From contig PKRJ01000024.1 of assembly GCA_017577365.1 (NCBI GenBank), positions 1-53,647 on the forward strand: DNA of 53,647 nt, read 5' to 3'. Each line of letters starts with the position of its first letter. The first letter of the stretch is position 1. The notes under the pieces are model-generated. The model worked only from the letters and a program-made list of their open reading frames with translations. It was not told the DNA's origin and searched no databases. The stretch is from Gammaproteobacteria bacterium. Lineage in GTDB: Bacteria > Pseudomonadota > Gammaproteobacteria > Steroidobacterales > Rariloculaceae. Of this stretch, positions 32,509 to 41,652 are shown piece after piece. The translations under genes and the position numbers were made by a program.

Positions 32509-34178
32509 CGAGCCTGCGCTGGTTTCCGGGCCAGCTTCTGCCGGTCGTCGGAGCGGAGTCGTGCTCGGTGCCTCATCAGCAGTCCCGCGAGAGCCATCAG
32601 CGTCAACGCGTCGAACGCGCCGCCTCCCCCACCTCCGGACGAGGTTTGCGGCGGCTTCGATGGCGCCGGAGGCGTTGGCGGCGCTGGTGGCGGCTCTTTC
32701 GAGGGCGAAGGCTTGATCGGATATTGAACGGCCGCCTCGTTGTTGGCGATTTCCGGATCATAGCTACCGGTCCAGGCTCCGACTTCGATTTCGCTCGAGC
32801 TTTCGTCCGGTGCGCGGCTTCGGACCGTGACGGTGGCTGACTGGCCCGGCTCGAGGCTCGCGATCCTGCAGTTGAGTGTTGGATCGAAGAATTCGCAGGT
32901 GCCGATACCGTCTGCACCGTCGATTCGAGCCAACGTGTCGTAATAGGACAAGTGAATGTCGATCGCCGTATCGGGACCGAGGTTTTCGATCACTACGCTA
33001 GCCTCGGTCTCGGTCTCCTTGGTCGCGTCCGCCGGCGGTATCACGGACACCTTGATGTCTGCGACGTTGCGCGCGATGGGTAGGCGGAACCAGTGGCCGT
33101 TCGAGACTCCGGGGTGCATCTGCTCCGCAGATGCGAAAAGGCCGACTGATGCCCAGAACCATTCGCCGGGCGCTACTTCGACATCCTCCCTGACGTGGAT
33201 GCCGAGCTCGATCAATCGATGGTCCCCGGCCGCCAAGATGTCGATTGGGCAGGACCACTCCTTCCACGCGACCACGGTGCAAGGAGAGCCTCCGACGACG
33301 CGCGGCTCGAGCTCCAGGTTCCCATGGATGTCCGTGATATGTAAATCGACGTTCGTCGCGTCCACACGGCCTCGGTTTGTCAGCACGATCGAGGCTTCGG
33401 CATATTGCCCGGGCCGCAGCACCGAAGCCGTGATTTCCGGCTCGGAGAATGCCAGCTCTACCGCCGGGATGACCTCGATCTCGACTTGAACAGCGTTGTT
33501 CGATCGATCGGTGTCGTTGGCCGCCGAGACGGTTGCGTTGAGAGTCGCCGTCCCGGGCTGCGTGGCGACTGCGCGGATCATTCCGCCGATCACGCCTGCC
33601 GAAGAGGATGGCCGAACGGCTATTGCCCAGCAGCGCCAAGGAAAAGACGCGAGGGGCGTCTCGCACTCGAAACCCGGCAACCAGCCGAGCGACTCCGGCT
33701 CTACGCCGACGCCGTCGAGCTCGACGGTGACGTTGAAGGCGGTTTCCGTTCCGAGGTTTTCGATAGTGAACCCGAAAAGGATGTCATCGCCGAGCAGCAC
33801 GGAGTTGGGCAAGCCGTCGTCGCGTATGGCGACCTCGGTCTGGCCGGGAGACAGAGCCTTGAGACATGCGGCCCGCCCCAATGCGTTCGACATCTGCTGG
33901 ATGCTGCATTGCGAGAACTCGTGCGAGTAATTGAGGATCGGGGCCATCAAGTACGTCGCCGGCGTACCGACGCAGTCGCCTTCGCCGTCGTGCGGCGCGC
34001 CGAGGACATGAGCGATCTCGTGCGCGGTGATGAGCCCCGAAGGCTGGTACCGGCCATCGACGAGCGACGTGCCGTAAACGGGATGGCAAACCGCATCGAA
34101 ATTCGCAAGGCCGATGAGAGTTTGGCCGTCCGGCCGGCCGACCGGGGTGAGCGGCCGTGCCGTGAACAAATGGACCAA
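32505..34178 (-). CDS. Metzincin metalloprotease, catalytic and C-terminal part (downstream of a frameshift)
   Basis: 557 codons from the first possible start (TTG 34178), but this is really the continuation of the frame ending at 34181. The zinc site is HEIAHVLGAPHD at 53-64 (HExxHxxGxxHD), followed by the Met-turn YLMAP, a reprolysin/adamalysin-like metzincin. Three CARDB/DUF11-like beta modules follow (NLGTETAFNVTVELDG; NRGRVDATNVDLHITD; NLGPDTAIDIHLSYYD). A Pro/Ser linker and a tail of six Gly (about 515-520), a 15-residue hydrophobic helix and a basic end (MRHRARLR) come last. That tail is the layout of GlyGly-CTERM sorting signals cut by rhombosortase, implying secretion and surface release. 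Without the upstream half it lacks signal peptide and propeptide. No ribosome-binding site supports an independent start. Confidence 0.8.
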   Translation of the reverse strand: MVHLFTARPLTPVGRPDGQTLIGLANFDAVCHPVYGTSLVDGRYQPSGLITAHEIAHVLGAPHDGEGDCVGTPATYLMAPILNYSHEFSQCSIQQMSNALGRAACLKALSPGQTEVAIRDDGLPNSVLLGDDILFGFTIENLGTETAFNVTVELDGVGVEPESLGWLPGFECETPLASFPWRCWAIAVRPSSSAGVIGGMIRAVATQPGTATLNATVSAANDTDRSNNAVQVEIEVIPAVELAFSEPEITASVLRPGQYAEASIVLTNRGRVDATNVDLHITDIHGNLELEPRVVGGSPCTVVAWKEWSCPIDILAAGDHRLIELGIHVREDVEVAPGEWFWASVGLFASAEQMHPGVSNGHWFRLPIARNVADIKVSVIPPADATKETETEASVVIENLGPDTAIDIHLSYYDTLARIDGADGIGTCEFFDPTLNCRIASLEPGQSATVTVRSRAPDESSSEIEVGAWTGSYDPEIANNEAAVQYPIKPSPSKEPPPAPPTPPAPSKPPQTSSGGGGGGAFDALTLMALAGLLMRHRARLRSDDRQKLARKPAQAR

Positions 34179-34180
34179 TC

Positions 34181-34945
34181 CTAGTGTCGCGAGGGAGGCG
34201 TGCCGCCCTTGTAGGCCTCGAGGTCCCGCAGAAGCTCCTGTCCGTCACGCCCGGAAAATGGATCCTCTTCCTCCTCGTGCACGACGATGGCTGCGACGTT
34301 GAGGTGGAGGCCGACCTGCTCCACGAAGATCCCGTCCGCGACATTGATCGCGTCGAGCATTGCCGGGGTGGTTTCGCCGCCGACGTACTCGAAGAACTTG
34401 AAGTCGGCGACGAGCCCGATGTCGAGCTGGGAGATATCGGGCAAGGTGCTCCCCAGCGTTGCGAACGCCCGCAGGGCGACGGGCTCACTCTCGTCCGTTG
34501 GACGAACGATCAGCTTGTCGGTCAACGCGCCGGTAGTGTCGCGGTACCGGAAAATGATCGGCTCGTGGCCGGTCTCGGCAGCCGGCGCAACGAGCGCCGC
34601 ACGGACCCGCTTCGCGGGCTCGATGCCATACAGATCGAAACCGTCCCAGATCGCGCCGGAAATTTCGGCCCCGTGGCGAGAGAGCCGAATCCACGAACTC
34701 GGCGCGCCATCGAGCCTCCCGCGATAGAGCTCGATCTCCCGTAACGCCGCGGGCTTGTGCGCTCCAACAGATTCCGCGTCCGCGTCGTCGTGGACGGCGG
34801 TGCCGTCCTTCGCGCCGACGAATTCGAGATTCGCGAGCCGCTCGTGGTGGAGGATCGTCAGCGCATGCGTTTGCGCACGCGCGCCTGCGAGAACGAAGAC
34901 GGCGACGAGTCCGACCGGCGCCGCGAACGAGCGCTTCGAAAGCAT
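34181..34945 (-). CDS. Metzincin metalloprotease, signal peptide and prodomain part (ends at frameshift)
   Basis: 254 residues. Signal peptide 1-24 (LVAVFVLAGARA, then QT). A beta-rich propeptide resembles reprolysin-type pro-regions (YRGRLDGAPSSWIRLSRHG; ISGAIWDGFDLYGIEPA). The first part of the catalytic domain follows (LDIGLVADFKFFEYVGG; INVADGIFVEQVGLHLNVAA). The frame ends TPPSRH-stop at 34181. One frame over, the sequence continues ATLGLVHLFTARPLTP into the catalytic half. One missing base near CCTCCCTCG (about 34192-34200) explains the break: the joined product would be about 812 residues. Either a true frameshift mutation or a sequencing error; no classical slippery heptamer is visible. 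Confidence 0.8.
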   Translation of the reverse strand: MLSKRSFAAPVGLVAVFVLAGARAQTHALTILHHERLANLEFVGAKDGTAVHDDADAESVGAHKPAALREIELYRGRLDGAPSSWIRLSRHGAEISGAIWDGFDLYGIEPAKRVRAALVAPAAETGHEPIIFRYRDTTGALTDKLIVRPTDESEPVALRAFATLGSTLPDISQLDIGLVADFKFFEYVGGETTPAMLDAINVADGIFVEQVGLHLNVAAIVVHEEEEDPFSGRDGQELLRDLEAYKGGTPPSRH

Positions 34946-35109
34946 AGGATCGGAAGCCCCCGAGCTTCGAAATGTTCTCGTCGATGAATCGTTTTTGGCA
35001 AACGATAATCAGCGCGCCGGGGCGGTGCAAGCCGATGAGAGCCTCGAGGCGCGGTCGACATAATGGGACATAACGGGTTGTGGGGGCGGACGGCGTCCGG
35101 CGGTTCGGC

Positions 35110-36246
35110 TCAGACCGCTTCCTGCACGACGCCCGTGCCGCCGAGATCGAGGCTCGGGCTCGTCGACGATGCGGCCGCGTGCAAAGCGGCGTTTCGCGCG
35201 TCGTTCGCGGACAATCGCTGCGCAAGCCTCTCGGCTTCCGCCCGTAGCCTCAGACGCTTCAGCGCGAGCGCCATCAGCCGCGCCTCGCCGTATGGATCCG
35301 GCAGAACGCACGGCGGCCGGCGGCGCAGCTTGTGCCATTCGTCGCGCTTCAGGACCTGGACGAGGAACGAGAGGTTCTTGCGAATGAACGCGAGATAGGG
35401 GTGATTCGCGTCGCCGAAGAAGGGCTCGAAGTAACGGTACGCGGCTTGGAACCCGTGCTCGAGCCTCGAGTGCACGGAGCTTTGATAGAACGTGAGCGTC
35501 TGCGCGAGCAAATGCCTGCCGGAACGATAGCGAATGTCGCCCTGCGGTATGCCGTCGAACGCGACGCCGCCGAGCACGAACTCCGGATACAGCCTGTCGC
35601 GGCACTTCTCGAGGTAGCACCGATCCGCGAGCTGTGCGACGAGATCGGCCGTGCCGAGCAATCGGCCGATCATGATGTCCTTGGGGTCGTCGAGCTCGAT
35701 CTGCTCGAGCGGAATCTCGTAACCGGTGTAGTGAACGATGCGCGAGACCACCGGCACGAACTCGTCGAGACCGATCTTCGGCAGATACCGCTCGAGGAAG
35801 AGCCCGCTGCGCGTCACGTGCGTGCGGGTGAACTCCGCCCCGTTCTCGGCGTTGTTGTCGAGCAACCTGTGACGCAGATATCCGGCGTCGTGGAACAGCG
35901 CGGCGACGAGCGCGAACGTCGCGCGGTCCGGGCCGAGGCGGTCCTTCGGCGGCATCGACTCGTCGAAGCCGACGACGAGTCGCGCGAGCGCGAGCGACAC
36001 GTCGAGGCTATGCTGCATGTCGTGATAGCTCGTATCGACGCCGTGATACTCCGGATCGAGGCCGCTGTAGATGCGCTCGAAATCGTGGAACGCGATCCAG
36101 ATCGGATCGAGCGAGCTGGTCGGATAGAGGGACGAGAATAACGAAACGACGGCTTGCCTTACGCTTTCGGTCGAGCTGACGTTGACCGTGTTCGTGACGT
36201 CGTAATCGTTACGGCGTTCCTGAAGTGCCTCTTCGTCGATCGGCAT
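35110..36246 (-). CDS. HD-domain phosphohydrolase, cyclic-nucleotide-phosphodiesterase-like
   Basis: 378 residues, no signal peptide or membrane segment. Residues about 74-126 carry the metal-binding set YHDMQHSLDVS (H75, H79) and ALFHDAGYLRH (H119, D120, H126), then FTRTHVTRSGLF and IVHYTGYEIPL. The spacing YHxxxHxxDV...HD recalls class I cyclic-nucleotide phosphodiesterases more than bacterial HD-GYP proteins. A soluble HD hydrolase acting on a nucleotide or signal molecule is likely; substrate unknown. The C-terminal 110 residues form a separate basic, helical region (LVQVLKRDEWHKLRRRPPC; LKRLRLRAEAERLAQRL). Same strand as the xthA gene, 86 bp after it. Confidence 0.75.
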   Translation of the reverse strand: MPIDEEALQERRNDYDVTNTVNVSSTESVRQAVVSLFSSLYPTSSLDPIWIAFHDFERIYSGLDPEYHGVDTSYHDMQHSLDVSLALARLVVGFDESMPPKDRLGPDRATFALVAALFHDAGYLRHRLLDNNAENGAEFTRTHVTRSGLFLERYLPKIGLDEFVPVVSRIVHYTGYEIPLEQIELDDPKDIMIGRLLGTADLVAQLADRCYLEKCRDRLYPEFVLGGVAFDGIPQGDIRYRSGRHLLAQTLTFYQSSVHSRLEHGFQAAYRYFEPFFGDANHPYLAFIRKNLSFLVQVLKRDEWHKLRRRPPCVLPDPYGEARLMALALKRLRLRAEAERLAQRLSANDARNAALHAAASSTSPSLDLGGTGVVQEAV

Positions 36247-36332
36247 CGAAGCTCTCGCCCCCCGGGCGACTCGCGCGAGTGTACGAGATTATCAGCGTCC
36301 AGGCATCGACGCATGTGACATAAACGGCAACT

Positions 36333-37097
36333 TCATGCGAAATCTGCGACGACGGGCGCATGATCGGACGGCCGGTCGAGCCTTCGAGGCTCGACGTCGA
36401 TGCGACAGGACCGAAGCAGAGACCGCATCGCGTCGGAGCAGAGGATCAGGTCGATCCTGAGGCCCAGGTTGCGGCGAAAGGCCGCCGCCCGGTAATCCCA
36501 CCAGCTGAAAGCGCGTTCCGGCTGCTCGAACTCGCGGAACGCGTCGTGGAGACCGAGCTCGAGGATGCGGCCGAGCGCCGCTCGCTCGGCGGGCGAGCAG
36601 TGGATCTTGCCCTCCCACGCGGCCGGGTCGTGCACGTCCCGGTCCTCGGGCGCGATGTTGAAATCGCCGACGACGACGAGGCGCTCGTGGCGATCGAGCT
36701 CGCGCGCGAGCTGCGTGCGAAGCGCCTCGAGCCATTGAAGCTTGTAGACGTATTTCTCCGACTCGAGGCTCTGACCGTTCGGCACGTAGAGCCCATAGAT
36801 CCGCACGCCGCCCACGGTCGCGCCGAGCACGCGCCGTTGCGGGTCTTCGAAAGTATCGAGCTCGGTAACGATATCCTCGAGCGGCTCCCGCGAGAGGAGC
36901 GCGACGCCGTTGTAGGCGGGTTGGCCGTTCGAGACCGACCGGTAGCCGAGCTCGGCGAACACGTCGGCGGGGAACTGCTCGTCCGGGAGCTTCGTCTCCT
37001 GAAGCGCGAGCACGTCGGGCCGATGCTCGTTCAGCCAGGCGATCACGTGCTCGAGCCTGACGCGCAGGCTATTGACGTTCCAAGTCGCGATTCTCAC
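36333..37097 (-). CDS. xthA: Exodeoxyribonuclease III
   Basis: 254 residues, standard length for the ExoIII/AP-endonuclease family. Visible motifs: ATWNVNSLRVRL (Asn), LQETKLPDEQFP (catalytic Glu), YVPNGQ (Tyr), VGDFNIAPEDRDV (Asp/Asn), the long loop WWDYRAAAFRRNLGLRIDLI, and SDHAPVVAD (catalytic His). It repairs abasic sites and degrades duplex DNA 3'-5'. The GTG start at 37097 overlaps the prlC stop by four bases (GTGA), so it is translationally coupled to prlC. Confidence 0.95.
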   Translation of the reverse strand: MRIATWNVNSLRVRLEHVIAWLNEHRPDVLALQETKLPDEQFPADVFAELGYRSVSNGQPAYNGVALLSREPLEDIVTELDTFEDPQRRVLGATVGGVRIYGLYVPNGQSLESEKYVYKLQWLEALRTQLARELDRHERLVVVGDFNIAPEDRDVHDPAAWEGKIHCSPAERAALGRILELGLHDAFREFEQPERAFSWWDYRAAAFRRNLGLRIDLILCSDAMRSLLRSCRIDVEPRRLDRPSDHAPVVADFA

Positions 37098-39175
37098 GCG
37101 GCTGCCGTTTCCACCATGCCCGCTTGGCGGAGCAGTGCGTCGATGTCGGGCTCGCGCCCGCGGAACGCGACGAACGCGTCGAGCGCCGGCCGGCTGCCGC
37201 CCACGGCGAGAATCTCACGGCGGAACCGCTCCGCCGTCGCGGCGTCGAGCACGCCCGTCTCCTCGAACGCCGCGAAAGCGTCCGCCGCGAGCACTTCCGC
37301 CCACTTGTAGCTGTAGTAGCCGGCCGCGTAGCCGCCGCCGAAGATGTGCGAGAACGTGCACGGGAACCGGTTGTACTCGGGCGGCTTGACGACGGCGACC
37401 TCGCGCCGCACGTCGTCGAGGAGCGCATAGACCCCGGCGAGGTCCGGCGGCGCGTCGCGGCTGTGAAGCAGGAAATCGAACAGCGCGAACTCGAGCTGGC
37501 GCACCGTCGCGAGCCCTTCCATGAAGGTGCGCGATCCGTTGAGCTTCTCGATCTTCTCGTCCGGCAGCGGCTCTCCGGTTCGATATTCGCCGGAGATCGT
37601 CTTCAGCACCTCGGGCCGCCACGCGTAGTTCTCGAGGAACTGGCTCGGCAGCTCGACCGCGTCCCAAGCGACGCCGTTGATCCCCGCGAGCGACGGGTAA
37701 TCGACCTCGGTCAGCAGGTGATGCAGGCCGTGGCCGAACTCGTGGAACAACGTGACGACCTCGCCGTGCGTCAGCAGAGACGGCGTATCGCCGGTCGGAG
37801 GCGCGAAATTGCAGACGAGATACGCGACCGGATCTTGACGGAGGCGCGAAAGCCGCGCGCGATCGCGGCAGCCGTCCATCCACGCGCCGCCGCGCTTCTG
37901 CGGCCGCGCATAGAGATCGGTGAAAAAACCGCCCGTCACCACGCCGCGGCGACGAACCTCGTAATACTCGACGCTCGGATGCCACACGGACTCGGCCGGC
38001 TTCCTCGCGATCTCGATCCCGAAGAGATTCTCGGCGAGCGAGAAGAGGCCGGCGAGCACCTTCGGCAGCGGGAAATAGCGTCTGAGCTCCTCGTCCGACA
38101 GTGCGAAACGCTGCTCGCGGAGCCGCTCGGAATAGAACGCGATGTCCCACGGCTCGAGCCGTCGTCCGGCATGCTCACCGAGCTCCGCGAGGTTGCGCTC
38201 GGCGTAGGGCTTGCTGCGCCGGGCGAGATCGCGCAGGAAGCCGATGACCTCGTCGACCGAGCCCGCCATCTTCGTCGCGAGCGAAAGCTCTGCGTAGTTC
38301 TTGAAGCCCAGTAGCTTCGCCGACTCGTGCCTGAGCGCGAGGATCTCGGTGATCAAAGGCCCGTTATCCCATCGCCCGGCCGAAGGGCCGCGGTCCGATG
38401 CGCGCGTCGTCCACGCCTCGTAGTAGAGCTTGCGTAGCGCTTCGGATCGCGCGTGGGTCATGACCGCGAGATAGGTCGGCGGGTCGAGCTTCAACAGCCA
38501 TCCGTCGAGGCCCTTCTCGGCGGCCGCCGCGCGCGCCCGCTCCAGCGTCTCTTCGGGGAGACCCGCGAGCTGCTCCGCGCGCGTCTCGTGATGCTCGAAC
38601 GCATCGGTCGCGTCCATCAGGTTCTGCTCGAACGTTGCCTGGAGCGCGGCGAGCTTCTGCATGACCTCGCGGTAGCGCGCCCGGTCTTCGCCTTCGAGCG
38701 CGACGCCGCCGAGGCGGAAGTCGCGCAACGTTTGCCGCACGAGCTCGCGCTCGACGCGCCGCTCCGCCGGCAGCGTCTCGTCGAGCCTGAGGAAGCGCTC
38801 GTAGAGCGCGCGATTCTGCCCGACCTCGGTGTGGAACTCGGTGACGAGCGGGAGGCACGCGTTGTAGGCGTCGCGAAGCGCCGGCGTCGACGCGACGGCA
38901 TTCAAATGAGCGATCGGGCCCCACACGCGGCCGATCGCGTCGTGCACGCGCTCGAGATTCTCGAGCCAGCCGACGTCGGGCGCGTCGACCGCCTCGGCCT
39001 CGGCGATCGCGGCGCGCTGCGCGGCGAGCACGTGCCGGACCGCCGGCTCGACGTGCTCGGGCCGGATCGCGTCGAAGCGCGGCAGCCCGACAGATTCGAG
39101 GAGCGGGTTGTCGGTGGGCTCGGCCGTCCGGCGGTCGTCCGTGCCGGTCCCGGGTCCGGCTGTCGTCGATGTCAT
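37094..39175 (-). CDS. prlC: Oligopeptidase A, M3 family metallopeptidase
   Basis: 693 residues. The zinc motif HEFGH lies at 478-482 (TLFHEFGHGLHHLL) with the downstream Glu ligand in GVAWDAVELPSQFLE, and a typical M3 N-terminal helical region. Cytoplasmic; it cleaves oligopeptides including signal-peptide fragments. ATG 39175 is preferred because GGAG is six bases upstream; a TTG at 39196 is possible but poorly placed. It is first in the pair with xthA and divergent from gor. Confidence 0.95.
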   Translation of the reverse strand: MTSTTAGPGTGTDDRRTAEPTDNPLLESVGLPRFDAIRPEHVEPAVRHVLAAQRAAIAEAEAVDAPDVGWLENLERVHDAIGRVWGPIAHLNAVASTPALRDAYNACLPLVTEFHTEVGQNRALYERFLRLDETLPAERRVERELVRQTLRDFRLGGVALEGEDRARYREVMQKLAALQATFEQNLMDATDAFEHHETRAEQLAGLPEETLERARAAAAEKGLDGWLLKLDPPTYLAVMTHARSEALRKLYYEAWTTRASDRGPSAGRWDNGPLITEILALRHESAKLLGFKNYAELSLATKMAGSVDEVIGFLRDLARRSKPYAERNLAELGEHAGRRLEPWDIAFYSERLREQRFALSDEELRRYFPLPKVLAGLFSLAENLFGIEIARKPAESVWHPSVEYYEVRRRGVVTGGFFTDLYARPQKRGGAWMDGCRDRARLSRLRQDPVAYLVCNFAPPTGDTPSLLTHGEVVTLFHEFGHGLHHLLTEVDYPSLAGINGVAWDAVELPSQFLENYAWRPEVLKTISGEYRTGEPLPDEKIEKLNGSRTFMEGLATVRQLEFALFDFLLHSRDAPPDLAGVYALLDDVRREVAVVKPPEYNRFPCTFSHIFGGGYAAGYYSYKWAEVLAADAFAAFEETGVLDAATAERFRREILAVGGSRPALDAFVAFRGREPDIDALLRQAGMVETAAA

Positions 39176-39354
39176 CGCTGACTCCGATCTCGACAAGGCT
39201 CGCCATTATGCAAACCCCGAGAGCCGAAAGCACGGCCATCAACCAGCGCTCGACGCTGCCGCGGCGGCCCGATGCGAGGCAGGCTAGACTTGCCATGCGG
39301 CCGGCGTCGCGTGAAGGGAACGGGTCCGGTCGATCAAACACGGAGAGGTCAAGC

Positions 39355-40701
39355 GTGCAGTCATTCGATCTGATCGTGCTCGGCGGCGGCAGCGGCGGGC
39401 TTGCGACCGCGCAGCGCGCGGCCGAGTACGGCGCGAAGGTCGCGCTATTCGAGCCGGGCCGCCTCGGCGGCACGTGCGTGAACGTCGGCTGCGTGCCGAA
39501 GAAGGTCATGTGGAACGCGGCCGAGATCGGTCACACGATGACCTACGCGGCCGATTACGGCTTCGACGTCCGCGTCGGGCGGCACGACTGGGCGAAGCTC
39601 AAGGCCGGCCGCGACGCGTACGTCGAGCGGCTGAACGGGATTTACCAGCGCAATCTCGAGCGGCGCAACATCGAGATCGTTCGCAGCGCCGGCCGATTCG
39701 AAGGCCCGCACGAGATCGTCGACGCCTCCGGCGGGCGGTACACGGCCCCGCATATCGTGATCGCGACCGGCGGCCACCCGATCGTGCCGAAATGCCCGGG
39801 GGCGGAGCACGGCATCACATCGGACGGCTTCTTCGAGCTCGACGCCCGCCCCGAGCGCGTCGCGATCGTCGGCAGCGGCTACGTCGCAGTCGAGCTCGGC
39901 GGCGTGCTGCGCGCGCTCGGAAGCCGTGTCACGCTGTTCGTTCGTTTCGACCGCGTGCTCCGCAGCTTCGACACCCTCCTGTCCGATCACCTGATGACGC
40001 ACATGCGGGACGCCGGCATCGAGATCGTGACCGGCGCGGTTGCGCACGCGGTCCACGGCGAGAGTCCGCTGACGCTCGAGCTCGAGGACGGGCGCCGGCA
40101 CGGCGAGTTCGACGCGCTGATCTGGGCGGTCGGCCGTGCGCCGAGCACGGCATCGCTCGGGCTCGACCGCGCTGGCATTCGCACGACGGATCTAGGACAC
40201 ATTCCCGTCGACGACTACCAGAACACCGAGGTCGACGGCGTCTATGCCGTCGGCGACGTCACCGGGCGCGTCGAGCTCACGCCGGTCGCGATCGCGGCCG
40301 GACGTAGGCTGGCCGACCGCGTCTTCGGCGGCATGAAGGACCGAAAGCTGAGCTACGAGGTCATTCCGACCGTCATCTTCTCGCACCCGCCGATCGGCAC
40401 GATCGGCTTGTCCGAGGTCGAGGCGATGCGGCGGTTCCCCGATCAGAAAGTGCGCACGTACCAGACCGAGTTCGTGCCGATGTTCCACGCGCTGACGTCG
40501 GCGAAGCCGAAGACCGCCATGAAGCTCGTCGTCGTCGGCGACGACGAGCGGATCGTCGGGTGCCACGTGATCGGGCCCGGCGCGGACGAGATGACTCAGG
40601 GATTCGCGGTCGCGATCACGATGGGCGCGCGCAAGAAGGATTTCGACGACACGATCGCGATCCACCCGACGAGCGCGGAAGAGCTCGTGACGATGCGGTG
40701 A
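39355..40701 (+). CDS. gor: Glutathione-disulfide reductase
   Basis: 448 residues, the same size as E. coli Gor. FAD site LIVLGGGSGGLATAQRA, redox disulfide GGTCVNVGCVPKK, NADPH site AIVGSGYVAVELGGVLRALG, FAD site 2 YAVGDVTGRVELTPVAI. The C-terminal interface has the catalytic His (AIHPTSAEELVTMR). It keeps glutathione reduced in the cytoplasm. The GTG start at 39355 has GGAGAGG six bases upstream. The open frame continues 62 codons 5' but has no ribosome-binding site and would extend past the FAD-binding start. Confidence 0.95.
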   Translation: MQSFDLIVLGGGSGGLATAQRAAEYGAKVALFEPGRLGGTCVNVGCVPKKVMWNAAEIGHTMTYAADYGFDVRVGRHDWAKLKAGRDAYVERLNGIYQRNLERRNIEIVRSAGRFEGPHEIVDASGGRYTAPHIVIATGGHPIVPKCPGAEHGITSDGFFELDARPERVAIVGSGYVAVELGGVLRALGSRVTLFVRFDRVLRSFDTLLSDHLMTHMRDAGIEIVTGAVAHAVHGESPLTLELEDGRRHGEFDALIWAVGRAPSTASLGLDRAGIRTTDLGHIPVDDYQNTEVDGVYAVGDVTGRVELTPVAIAAGRRLADRVFGGMKDRKLSYEVIPTVIFSHPPIGTIGLSEVEAMRRFPDQKVRTYQTEFVPMFHALTSAKPKTAMKLVVVGDDERIVGCHVIGPGADEMTQGFAVAITMGARKKDFDDTIAIHPTSAEELVTMR

Positions 40702-40714
40702 GCGGTTTTCGCCG

Positions 40715-41566
40715 TCAGCCGGCGACGAGAGCGCGGATCACAGACTGCGTATCCGGCCGAATGCCGCGCCATATGAAGAAGGACTCAGCGGCCTGCTCGA
40801 CGAGCATGCCGAGCCCTTGCTCGGCTTGGGCGGCGCCGGCCGCGCGCGCCCACGCGACGAACGGCGTATCGCCGCCTCGCGAGTACGCGAGGTCGTAGCA
40901 GCGCGTCGACTTCCCGACGATCGATCTCGGGAACGGCGGTTGCTCTCCTTTCAGCCCCGCCGACGTCGCGTTCACGACGATATCGAAGGCGCCGACGTCG
41001 TCGAGCGCATCGAAGCTCACGGCATCGATCCTGCCGAGCGGGCGAAACCGTGCCTTGAGCTCCTCGGCGCGTTGCAGGGTCCGGTTCGCGAGCACGAGCT
41101 CGCGCGGCGCGCTTTGGAGGAGCTTCGGCAGGATGCCGCGCGCGGCGCCCCCGGCGCCGAGCACGAGCACGCGCCGGCCCTCGAGCGACCAGCCGAGATT
41201 GCGCGTGAGATCGCGCAGAAAGCCGATGCCGTCGGTGTTGTCGCCGCGGATCCCGCCGTCGGCTTCGAACGACAGCGTGTTCACGGCGCCGGCCTGCTCG
41301 GCGTCGGGGCCGCGTCGGTCGGCGAGCCGAAACGCCGCCTCCTTGTGCGGGACCGTGACGTTCATCCCGCGCCCGCCGTCCGCCGCGAAATCGCGCACTG
41401 CCTTCTCGAATTCCTCGGGCGAGGCTTCGATCAGCTCGTACGTGAGGTGCTGGTCGGTTTGCTTCGCGAACAGCGAGTGGATGACCGGCGAGCGGCTGTG
41501 ATGCACGGGCTGACCGATGAGCGCGTAGCGGTCGGGGCGGGAGGCTTCGTTCATCCGGCGGATCAT
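40715..41566 (-). CDS. aroE: Shikimate dehydrogenase
   Basis: 283 residues. Substrate site HSRSPVIHSLF, catalytic Lys in NVTVPHKEAAF, DNTDGIGFLRDL, NADP-binding VLGAGGAARGILPKLL, and NATSAGLKGEQPPFP. It catalyses the NADPH step from dehydroshikimate to shikimate in aromatic biosynthesis. Start 41566 (MIRRMNEASRPDRYALIG) or the in-frame ATG at 41554 are both possible; a GAG lies about eight bases before the first. Convergent with gor across 13 bp and divergent from tag. Confidence 0.95.
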   Translation of the reverse strand: MIRRMNEASRPDRYALIGQPVHHSRSPVIHSLFAKQTDQHLTYELIEASPEEFEKAVRDFAADGGRGMNVTVPHKEAAFRLADRRGPDAEQAGAVNTLSFEADGGIRGDNTDGIGFLRDLTRNLGWSLEGRRVLVLGAGGAARGILPKLLQSAPRELVLANRTLQRAEELKARFRPLGRIDAVSFDALDDVGAFDIVVNATSAGLKGEQPPFPRSIVGKSTRCYDLAYSRGGDTPFVAWARAAGAAQAEQGLGMLVEQAAESFFIWRGIRPDTQSVIRALVAG

Positions 41567-41652
41567 CGCGGAATCTCGAGGCCGAACGCAACCGTTGTGT
41601 CTTTGCGTGCCGAACCTCGACTATGCTTCGCTCTCGGCCGGGAGGATATCGG

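Noticed and set aside
34181..34210. Programmed -1 frameshift in the metalloprotease
   Set aside because: No X XXY YYZ slippery heptamer and no obvious downstream structure; mutation or sequencing error is simpler.
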